A DNA stretch of 10,046 nt from Tidjanibacter sp. (lineage in GTDB: Bacteria > Bacteroidota > Bacteroidia > Bacteroidales > Rikenellaceae). The first letter of the stretch is position 1. Each line of letters starts with the position of its first letter. This document shows positions 1 to 6,390 of this stretch, piece after piece. A program made the position numbers and the translations under genes. The notes beneath the pieces are model-generated. The model was not told the origin of the DNA. It did not search any database and saw only the letters and a list, made by a program, of their open reading frames with translations. Location: contig JAGBYS010000204.1 in assembly GCA_017628675.1 (NCBI GenBank), positions 1 through 10,046 on the forward strand. Direction: 5' to 3'.

Positions 1-13
1 CGTTTTGCGGGTG

Positions 14-44
14 CAAATATAGGGCATTTTTTCTTCCCACCAAA
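14..44 (-). promoter_or_regulatory. Bacteroidetes-type promoter reading out of the window
   Basis: Read on the minus strand, TTTG (41-44) is followed after exactly 19 nt by TATATTTG (14-21). This matches the Bacteroidetes housekeeping promoter (-33 TTTG or TTG, -7 TAnnTTTG, spacing about 17-23). Transcription should start around position 7-10 and run towards a gene left of position 1. It lies just beyond the terminator, as expected for the start of a new transcription unit. Confidence 0.75.
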
Positions 45-64
45 AAAAATGTAAACTTTTTTTG
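41..64. promoter_or_regulatory. A/T-rich dyad overlapping the -33 box
   Basis: CAAAAAAA (41-48) and TTTTTTTG (57-64) are perfect 8-bp inverted arms around the 8-nt centre ATGTAAAC. The left arm contains the -33 box of the outward promoter. It could be an operator or an upstream activating A-tract element; homopolymer runs also form such dyads by chance, so the call is weak. Confidence 0.25.
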
Positions 65-118
65 AAAATTATTCTTCGGTGCCCCACTCCACACAACTTT
101 TCACGCACGCCACGCCAC

Positions 119-166
119 AAAAAACCACCCCCGAGGCCTCGCACAGAGGTTTCTCGGGGGTGGTTT
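119..166 (-). terminator. Strong rho-independent terminator ending the minus-strand operon
   Basis: A perfect 14-bp inverted repeat (122-135 with 153-166, core ACCACCCCCGAG / CTCGGGGGTGGT) encloses a 17-nt loop with a further small stem (137-140 with 146-149). On the minus strand the stem runs directly into a T6 tract (119-124). It lies 59 nt beyond the stop codon at 225. The reverse direction has only a TTT after the stem, so plus-strand termination would be weaker. Confidence 0.93.
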
Positions 167-224
167 CTATCACAGTCTGGAGTCGGGGTGGGCATAACAC
201 CCATCTCGACCTTGTGTCAAAAAA

Positions 225-1706
225 TTAGAGGCCTACGGGGCCGAAGGCGCAGGGGTAGGCGCCAAAGACGCGCTCGGGCTTGCGGAGCGAGGTGCGCAGC
301 GCCTCGGGCTCACGCGACACCTTGGGCGACACAGCAATCTGGCCACCTGCGGGGTTCATAGCCGCGGGCATCTGCAGCAGCTCGGCGTTGGTCAGGCGGA
401 AGTACTGACCGTCGATGTCGGCGATGAACTGCATATAGTCGAAGAAGGGGTAGCCCTGCACCGAGTCGTCCTCGTAGCGCACGATGGCCCTCTGGCCACC
501 GTCGAGGATGCCGGCGATGGCGATGCCGTAGTCGCCGCGCTCATTGGTGTAGAGTCCTCCCTCGCGGTCGATGCCGTAGAAGTAGAGGTTGCCGTAGCCG
601 TAGTCACCGAAGTTCACCTCCTCCTGGATGGTCTGGGAGTAGAAGAAGAGCGCATCGAGGTCGGCGTTGTAGTCCACCTTCACAACGAAGTCCATATCGC
701 CCTCCCAGTAGGACATATAGAAGTACTTGTTTGCCAGACCATTGGAGAGGTTCACCCTGTAGGTCACATCGTTATTGCCGACCACATCCCAGTTGCCGAG
801 CCAAGCACGGAAGGCAGCCGAGGCCACCTGCTCTTTGACCTCGAAGACATCGCTCACGGCGTAGTAGCCGCTCACGGCGCCCTCGGGGGTCACACCGATA
901 GCCAGGGCCATATAGTAGCCGGGATAGAGGTTGAAGGCGTCGTAGCCGTCACCCACAAAGAGCATATCCTCCAGCGTGTAGGAGGTGCCGTAGTAGGAGT
1001 TGAACTCCTCGACATAGGCCACGGTGCTATCCACGAGCAGCTCGGCCAGGTCGCGCAGCTGTGTGGGATCCCACTCGGAGGCGTAAACAACGGTCATCAT
1101 ATAGGGGTTGTTGTCGACGCTGGTCACCTTCACGATGTTGTCGTACTCCTCCTCGTAGAGGGTGCCCGCACCGATGTACTCCACACTCCAGGCGCTGTTC
1201 TCCCTCATACCGTTGATGATCTCGCCACCACCGGTGTTGCCACCGCCGCCGGGATTACCGCCGAGGCTCTGAGTGGTGAACTCCAGCACGCCGTAGTTGC
1301 CATACTCCTCGCCCTCCTCGGAGAGACCGAAGGCGATGTACTTGTAGGGGGTGTCGGGCGTGAGGTTGGCGAGCACCTGCACATAGCTCTTGCTTGCGTG
1401 GAGCGAGGAGGTGTTTTCGCCCGCCTTGAAGGCTGCAATCTGCTCCTCTATGAGCTCACGGTCGCTGCGATCGACCTTGTATGTCACAAAGCCGAGCCAG
1501 GTGTCAGTCGAGGAGCCGTTGTGGGTCACCTTCACCTTTGCGGACTGGAAGGTCACGCTCTCGATGTCCACCACGAGAGTGAGGTCGTGATTGAGGTTTG
1601 GGTTTTTGTGCTCTTCTTGAGTCTGTGGCTGCTCATCGCAGGCCGTGAAGGCTATGGCAGCCACCGCCGCCATAGCCATCAAAGCCAAATGTTTCACAAG
1701 TTTCAT
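225..1706 (-). CDS. Surface lipoprotein with Fn3-like domain and beta-rich C-terminal domain
   Basis: ATG at 1706 gives 493 aa starting MKLVKHLALMAMAAVAAIAF, with lipobox AFTAC (Cys23) followed by DEQPQTQEE. An in-frame TTG at 1718 is less likely because the ATG already starts a perfect signal peptide. Residues about 41-147 resemble an Fn3-like beta-sandwich with a late LTPDTPYKYIAFG strand motif; a Gly-rich linker follows (GGNPGGGGNTGGG, about 149-161). A middle domain (about 170-292) is rich in Tyr and acidic residues (SWT-type start SAWSVEYIGAG, end SDVFEVKEQ). The C-terminal part (about 299-440, WLGNWDVVGNNDVTYRV onward) looks like the lipocalin-like beta-barrel common at the end of Bacteroidales lipoproteins. 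The last 30 residues form a basic, Pro-containing tail (KVSREPEALR) without a recognised sorting signal. The gene is last in the run, 40 nt after the stop of the fimbrillin-like gene, with the terminator 59 nt beyond its stop. A binding role at the surface is inferred. Confidence 0.93.
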   Translation of the reverse strand: MKLVKHLALMAMAAVAAIAFTACDEQPQTQEEHKNPNLNHDLTLVVDIESVTFQSAKVKVTHNGSSTDTWLGFVTYKVDRSDRELIEEQIAAFKAGENTSSLHASKSYVQVLANLTPDTPYKYIAFGLSEEGEEYGNYGVLEFTTQSLGGNPGGGGNTGGGEIINGMRENSAWSVEYIGAGTLYEEEYDNIVKVTSVDNNPYMMTVVYASEWDPTQLRDLAELLVDSTVAYVEEFNSYYGTSYTLEDMLFVGDGYDAFNLYPGYYMALAIGVTPEGAVSGYYAVSDVFEVKEQVASAAFRAWLGNWDVVGNNDVTYRVNLSNGLANKYFYMSYWEGDMDFVVKVDYNADLDALFFYSQTIQEEVNFGDYGYGNLYFYGIDREGGLYTNERGDYGIAIAGILDGGQRAIVRYEDDSVQGYPFFDYMQFIADIDGQYFRLTNAELLQMPAAMNPAGGQIAVSPKVSREPEALRTSLRKPERVFGAYPCAFGPVGL

Positions 1707-1746
1707 AACGCTTTGCAAATTTCATTCAACAAAACTCTGCCCTACC

Positions 1747-4527
1747 CTATTTCTGCTTCTTGTAGATGCAAACAAAGTTAGCTTCCTTAGTTACATTGCT
1801 ATTCGTTGAGGTGTTTGCAGAGAAAGCTGTACCTGTACTGCTATTGAAATACACTTGTTTATTAGGAGATGCAATAGCTGCTACGGTATCTGTTATGTCA
1901 ATTGTAAATCTTGCACTATCATTAATACTATCTCGTGACCTTAATCCAGTGCTACTGGTTGCACTAAGATAACGAGTTGTACCATCACTATAGGTAAAGC
2001 TCAATGCCATAGTAGTGGATTTATCGTCCCCATCGTCTTCAAGAGTAAATACCAATGCACCTGCCTTTTCTGCATCATATACTACATTACCCGTTTTCTC
2101 AATTGCCGCTACGGTGTACGAGGTTGCCGATGTTGAAGTGGGGCAAGCAATCGCTTTGTCTGCATTCTTCGCTACAATGATAACCTCATCGCCAGCCGCG
2201 AGGGTAGAAGCGTCAGTAACGAGCTCATAGCCTTTTTTGTTGGCGGGATTAAGACCCTGCTGAGCAACCACGGTAGCCGAAGCCAAACCATAGGTGAAGG
2301 TTACGGATACTTCTCGTGCATCACTTGTGGTATTCTCGCTGGCGAAGGTCACAGTTGCAACATCGCCACCCGAGTAGGAGAACTCTGCAAAGTCACACTC
2401 AGCCATTGAGCCCTCAACCTCGGTAGTGGGCACAGTCACAACACCGTGGCTACTTGTCTTCACCGAGATATTAACAACACCGCCGGTATAGTCTGCAGCA
2501 ACACCGGGATCTACAGCCAACCTGTAATAGCCCTTGTAGGTAGAGTGATAAGAGCTGCTACCGCCATTCTTGCTACCCATAGGAACAGTTGTAACGGTCA
2601 AGATGTCACCCAACTTAACCTCAAAATCATCGTGTCCCCAAACGGCTTCACCAGCCTCTGTATACAGATACTTGATGTTTGCAACATTGCCATTCTCATC
2701 GCTCAAAACATAAGCAGAAGAGCTTGAGGTTGCCAGAGTGGTCACTTTACCAGTGAGTTTATAAGTGGAATTCTCATCCTTGGCAAGTTTAGCAAAGTCA
2801 GCAATGCTAATCTCCTGGGGAGCACCCTTCTGGAGAACGGTGAAACTCCAAGTGAGAGCATCCTCACCCTCGAGGGTTGCGGTGATTGTAACGGTTGCGG
2901 TGCGTTTTGCACCGGTATTTACCTCTGCGGTATAGGTCAGACCCTTGGTTGCATCGTAAGCTACATTGAGCCACTTCTCTGCACTCTCAACCTTGATGGT
3001 CCAGTCGCCAACATAGTTGAATACAACCTCGCTGATAGCGGTAGCCTCCGCAGCGCCCTCCTCGGCAATTACTACATTTGTTTTAGGAACGGTAACATTG
3101 GCAGCCACTGTGGGAATGGTACCTACGCCACCCTCGAGTTTGTAGATGCAAATCTGATAGTTACCGGTGGGAACAGAGGTCGTGCAGTCGAACCTACGAG
3201 AAGATGCCGAAGTACTGTGATAGTACCTCCACCATTTGTAACTTTTCTCGATCTGGCTCGCCTCAACAGTAGCCGCGCCATCTGCAATGCTCACAACGAA
3301 CTGGGTGTTCTTATCGCAGAAGGACTGCAGTTTGGGCGAGTAGTTGGAGCCGTTAGCGAAAATGAAGCCAACCGAGGTGTCGCCATCGTAGTCTTCGCCA
3401 TTGTAGAAGTCGAAAGCAGCCTTGGAGCTATCGCGCTGCATCAGAGTGAGGGCCTGAAGCCTATTATCCACAGAGGTCGAAGCAGTAGCAACGGGGTGGT
3501 AGAGATAGTCGCCTACCTTAACAACCTCGGTCTGCGATGCAAGAGGATAGTTGTTAGCCATCTTGCCCAGCGCATAGTTGTAGTTCTTTGCTGCGATGGT
3601 CACGATGTCACCCTGCTTGAGGGTCGAAGCATCTTTCACGAGCACCCACTTGTCGCTGGGAGCAATGTCCGACATATTCACACTAAAGCGGGTTACATTG
3701 CCGGCCGCAAACTCGAGCGACTTATCTGCAGGGATGACACCCTTCTTCACATAGAGGTATTTGTCGGTCAATACAATGACAGAGTAGGTGTTACCTGCCT
3801 CAAGAGTGGTGGGCAGAAGGGTGAAGTAGACATCCTTGGAGGTGGTCGCAACGGTCACGCTGCTGCTACCCTCAGCCACGGTGTACTCCTCGGGATTCAA
3901 GAGGTTGGCGGTAATCTTACCTGCAAGCTGTTTGTCATCGGCAGCAAAGATCACACTCTTCACCTGGTCGCCAAGCTCAAGATTGAAATTCTTAAGGGTC
4001 AACTTGGCAACAGCAGCCATACGGTAGAACTGCACCATCTGGGCCTCGGTGGGCTGTGCGTCGGTCGAAACAACCTTCGACACCATCAGATCGGCAGCGG
4101 GGTCGTAGGAGTCAGTGGCCATAGTCTGATTGGCGGGCAGCGAGAGGCTTACGCTCTCCAGGCTCGAACCATCAATAAAGCCCTTCTGGGGGTAGATGGC
4201 CACATACTTATACTCGCTCTTGCCACCATTCACAGCAAACTCGGCATCAATCTGCGCCTTGCCACTCACCTTTGCAAAGGTCACGCTCTTGGCCTGGGCG
4301 AGTGCGTCAGTCTGCTCCAAAACGGCAAAAGTCTCCTCGTCGCCCCAGCTGAATTTGGGCTCACTGCCGTTGGTATTAACGGAGGTGCGGGTACTGTCGG
4401 TTTCGTCAACAAGAGTTACGGTCACGGTGTCATTTGCCTCGATCTGCTCGTCAATCTCGTTCTGGCAAGCGGTGAGGCCCATTGCAGCTACTGCAACAAG
4501 GGCCCAAGTTTTCATCATCTTTTTCAT
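1747..4527 (-). CDS. Mosaic surface lipoprotein with fimbrillin-like N-domain, BACON-like and OB-fold-like modules
   Basis: This 926-aa protein has a lipobox GLTAC (Cys21) followed by QNEIDEQIE, an acidic stretch fitting surface export. Residues about 35-285 look like a fimbrillin/Mfa-like N-domain: STRTSV, then FSWGDEETFAVL, YVAIYPQ, and FYRMAAVAKLTLKN. Then come module A1 (about 292-465: WVLVKDASTLKQGD to CIYKLEGG), a BACON-like module (about 478-568, GDWTIKV..KWLNV, ending VLQKG), an OB-fold-like module (about 571-672, SAYVLSDENGNV), a second diverged BACON-like module (about 680-758, ending VAQQG) and module A2 (about 764-926: YELVTDASTLAAGD to CIYKKQK). At 926 aa it is far longer than ordinary pilin subunits (usually about 300-500 aa), so a tip, anchor or stand-alone adhesin is likelier than a polymerising pilin. 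G+C falls from about 60% at the 5' end to 38% at the 3' end. It begins 15 nt after the small acidic gene. ATG at 4527 gives a normal signal peptide. Confidence 0.95.
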   Translation of the reverse strand: MKKMMKTWALVAVAAMGLTACQNEIDEQIEANDTVTVTLVDETDSTRTSVNTNGSEPKFSWGDEETFAVLEQTDALAQAKSVTFAKVSGKAQIDAEFAVNGGKSEYKYVAIYPQKGFIDGSSLESVSLSLPANQTMATDSYDPAADLMVSKVVSTDAQPTEAQMVQFYRMAAVAKLTLKNFNLELGDQVKSVIFAADDKQLAGKITANLLNPEEYTVAEGSSSVTVATTSKDVYFTLLPTTLEAGNTYSVIVLTDKYLYVKKGVIPADKSLEFAAGNVTRFSVNMSDIAPSDKWVLVKDASTLKQGDIVTIAAKNYNYALGKMANNYPLASQTEVVKVGDYLYHPVATASTSVDNRLQALTLMQRDSSKAAFDFYNGEDYDGDTSVGFIFANGSNYSPKLQSFCDKNTQFVVSIADGAATVEASQIEKSYKWWRYYHSTSASSRRFDCTTSVPTGNYQICIYKLEGGVGTIPTVAANVTVPKTNVVIAEEGAAEATAISEVVFNYVGDWTIKVESAEKWLNVAYDATKGLTYTAEVNTGAKRTATVTITATLEGEDALTWSFTVLQKGAPQEISIADFAKLAKDENSTYKLTGKVTTLATSSSSAYVLSDENGNVANIKYLYTEAGEAVWGHDDFEVKLGDILTVTTVPMGSKNGGSSSYHSTYKGYYRLAVDPGVAADYTGGVVNISVKTSSHGVVTVPTTEVEGSMAECDFAEFSYSGGDVATVTFASENTTSDAREVSVTFTYGLASATVVAQQGLNPANKKGYELVTDASTLAAGDEVIIVAKNADKAIACPTSTSATSYTVAAIEKTGNVVYDAEKAGALVFTLEDDGDDKSTTMALSFTYSDGTTRYLSATSSTGLRSRDSINDSARFTIDITDTVAAIASPNKQVYFNSSTGTAFSANTSTNSNVTKEANFVCIYKKQK
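1750..2238 (-). repeat. Module A2, second copy of the duplicated domain, with low G+C
   Basis: Residues about 764-926 start KGYELVTDASTLAAGDEVII and end NFVCIYKKQK, matching module A1. G+C counted over 1801-1980 is 68 of 180 bases (38%), much lower than A1 and than the neighbouring genes, so the copies did not arise by a recent duplication in place. Confidence 0.7.
3133..3654 (-). repeat. Module A1, first copy of a domain duplicated in the 1747-4527 gene
   Basis: Residues about 292-465 start with KWVLVKDASTLKQGDIVTI and end with NYQICIYKLEGG. The same frame (V.DASTL..GD...I.AKN at the start, CIYK at the end) returns at 764-926. The middle parts are strongly diverged. I do not recognise a named family for it. 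Counted blocks here are 53-58% G+C. Confidence 0.7.
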
Positions 4528-4542
4528 AGTCCAAACAAGATT

Positions 4543-4692
4543 TTAGAGGTCATAGTCGGGATCCATATACTCCGAGTCCTGGCCGGGGTTACCATAGTCG
4601 CCATAGATATCACCAGGCGATGTTGCGATTCCGCTCTCCACCACAACATCTTCGATGTCGATGGTAGGCTGTGTGTAAAATGTTTTCTTCAT
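4543..4692 (-). CDS. Small acidic protein (49 aa) directly upstream of the fimbrillin-like gene
   Basis: An ATG at 4692 opens a 49-codon frame ending in TAA at 4543-4545. The product starts MKKTFYTQPTIDIEDVVVES and continues GIATSPGDIYGDYGNPG, ending DPDYDL. It has 11 Asp/Glu against two Lys, and no membrane segment or lipobox. The start lies behind an A-rich stretch (ACTAAAAAAACG), usual for Bacteroidetes starts. It fills the otherwise unexplained gap between the FISUMP gene (43 nt upstream) and the 926-aa gene (15 nt downstream), so translation coupling is likely. From memory, short proteins with an MKK-x-Y-x-x-P-x-I-E start and a later ESG-I/F-A-x-S segment are frequent near lipoprotein and fimbrillin-like genes in Bacteroidales and are annotated as hypothetical. 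Function is unknown. An accessory or structural subunit and a modified precursor peptide are both possible; no modifying enzyme is visible here. Confidence 0.8.
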   Translation of the reverse strand: MKKTFYTQPTIDIEDVVVESGIATSPGDIYGDYGNPGQDSEYMDPDYDL

Positions 4693-4735
4693 CGTTTTTT
4701 TAGTGTTTTATTGATATTTGATTGTTTGTTTTTCG

Positions 4736-6370
4736 CTATTTCTGCTCCTTCACACACCTCACAGAGGCCGCATAGCAGCGCGCACCGTAGCTATACCACG
4801 AAGCACCCTCGGCAGGGTCCATAAGGGGATAGACGCCATAGTAGACATCGTTGTAGGCCACAAAGAGTGTGGCAGCCTTGCCGAAGCCCTGAGAGCCGCT
4901 ACCCATAGGCTCGGCACTCCAGTAGAGCATCTTCTCGCTCGTCTCGCCAATGAGGCCCGACACATCCAGGTTGCCGCTGCTGGGGAAGTAGTCGCCGTTG
5001 CCACCACTCCACTCCCAACCGTGGTCTGCCACCTTCCATTCGTCGCTCACATAGCTGCAGGCGTAGCCGTCGGGCAGGTCGCCAAAGGCACCCTTGGGAG
5101 GCATCACATAGCCCACGGGGCAGGGATCGAAGATGGTCTTATAGTCGGTGCCGGCCTTGGCTGTGCCCCACAGCTCCGAGTCGGCCTGCTGCATTGTTGC
5201 ACCAGCACCCTCGAGGTCCATAACCAGGAACCAATCGAAGACATACTCGCCGATGGCGATGTCGTTCCTGCAGCTCAGCACGGTTGTTGGGTGCTGGAGT
5301 GCGTAGTCGATATTGCCGGGGGCGGTGAGCGCCACGGGGGCCAGATGACCCACATACTCCCACTCAGCCTCACCATCACCCGTCTGGTAGTTATTCACAT
5401 TCATAATGACCCTTGCGGCCTCAATCTCGTCCTGGATGGCGTAGAACTCCTCCTCCGTCTCCAGCAGGTTGTAGTTCTCGTCGTAGCGGTGCATAGGCAC
5501 ACTCAGGTACTCCACAGGCGAGGGCAGGAAAGGCTCCTTGCGGCCCCACTGGTAGAGCATACCTCGGTTGGCGATGTCGCCAACGGTGTTATTCATTGCG
5601 CCCAGGTTGCGGTCCATCCACTCCAGCGCACCCGCCTTGGAGGTGGTCACAGCATCGTTGCTCACCCATATATGCCAACTCCAGAGGATGTTGCCCTCGG
5701 CGTCGTGCAGAGCCACCAGCGCATTGCCCTCGCTCACACCTGTGGCGAAGTAGATGACCCTCTGCTCGGGGATGTAGATGGGCTCGCCGTCGATAATCTT
5801 GGTGCTGCGGGTCTTGTCGCCGTCGTAGGTCGACTCCCACACCAGCGAAGCGTAGGCCGCACCCTCAATCTCCACTCCATAGCGGTCGATGTAGTTGCTC
5901 CTGCCGTCGCCCTTGCCGTTACCCTTCACGCTTGCGTCGAAGAGGTAGGAGCTCTCGGTCTTGGCCATATAGCAGTTGGCCGTAGCCTCCTCGGAGAGGG
6001 TTGTGGTGCCCTCGCCGCTCTGCACCACCCTCAGGCGCACCTTGGCCACATCGGGGCGGTCGCCCGCAACCACATCCACCACAGCCTTACGGCTCTGGCC
6101 CGTGGTGTTGGCATCCACAAAGAGGGTCAGCGCGGCACCCTCAACGCTCACATCCAGCCAGTCGGCATCGTAGAGAGCCTCAATCTCGGTGCGGTTGGTG
6201 CCCACAAAGATGGTCTTCTGGCCGCCCTGCTCGGCGATGAGCACCGACGAGGAGGAGAGGTTGACGGTTGCATAGTCCGGCTCGGCCTGCAGGATGTCGG
6301 CAGGGGTGCTCTCACAGCCCACAAGCGCCATAGCCACAAAGAGATATATAATGTACTTTTTCATAGTCAC
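4736..6370 (-). CDS. Surface lipoprotein with BACON module and FISUMP-type domain
   Basis: This 544-aa protein has a signal peptide with lipobox ALVGC (Cys19). A BACON-type module covers about 32-118 (DADWLDVSV, ending VVQSG). At about 126-240 follows a beta-rich segment beginning SEEATANCYMAKTESSY and ending WSWHIWVSND, typical of Bacteroidales surface proteins linked to fimbrillin loci. The rest (about 246-541) matches the Fibrobacter succinogenes major paralogous (FISUMP) type: EWMDRNLGAMNN, GMLYQWGRKEPF, FDPCPVGYVMPP, MLYWSAEP and a final SVRCVKE. No enzyme activity is known for this domain; a role in surface binding or as a pilus-associated accessory protein is inference. The gene starts 20 nt after the stop of the leucine-rich repeat gene and precedes the small acidic gene by 43 nt. 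ATG at 6370 is used here; the ATG two codons on (6364, MKKYI) is also plausible. The lipobox, signal peptide and domain matches make the gene itself secure. Confidence 0.95.
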   Translation of the reverse strand: MTMKKYIIYLFVAMALVGCESTPADILQAEPDYATVNLSSSSVLIAEQGGQKTIFVGTNRTEIEALYDADWLDVSVEGAALTLFVDANTTGQSRKAVVDVVAGDRPDVAKVRLRVVQSGEGTTTLSEEATANCYMAKTESSYLFDASVKGNGKGDGRSNYIDRYGVEIEGAAYASLVWESTYDGDKTRSTKIIDGEPIYIPEQRVIYFATGVSEGNALVALHDAEGNILWSWHIWVSNDAVTTSKAGALEWMDRNLGAMNNTVGDIANRGMLYQWGRKEPFLPSPVEYLSVPMHRYDENYNLLETEEEFYAIQDEIEAARVIMNVNNYQTGDGEAEWEYVGHLAPVALTAPGNIDYALQHPTTVLSCRNDIAIGEYVFDWFLVMDLEGAGATMQQADSELWGTAKAGTDYKTIFDPCPVGYVMPPKGAFGDLPDGYACSYVSDEWKVADHGWEWSGGNGDYFPSSGNLDVSGLIGETSEKMLYWSAEPMGSGSQGFGKAATLFVAYNDVYYGVYPLMDPAEGASWYSYGARCYAASVRCVKEQK

Positions 6371-6390
6371 TTACACGATTTTGTTTGCTC

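Noticed and set aside
62..361. Plus-strand 99-codon frame near the left end
   Set aside because: It runs through the terminator stem and then antisense to the end of the last gene; its Arg/Pro-rich product has no support.
1707..1718. TTG at 1718 as the start of the last lipoprotein gene
   Set aside because: The ATG at 1706 starts a normal lipoprotein signal peptide directly with MKLVKH; the four extra residues add nothing.
1773..1780. TAACTTTG on the minus strand, a possible -7 box before the 225-1706 gene
   Set aside because: It lies within the coding end of the fimbrillin-like gene and has no TTG or TTTG at the right distance upstream, so an internal promoter is not supported.
3217..4824. 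Plus-strand frame of 535 codons
   Set aside because: Codon-phase shadow of the 926-aa gene; it also runs through the small acidic gene and the end of the FISUMP gene. No recognisable motif.
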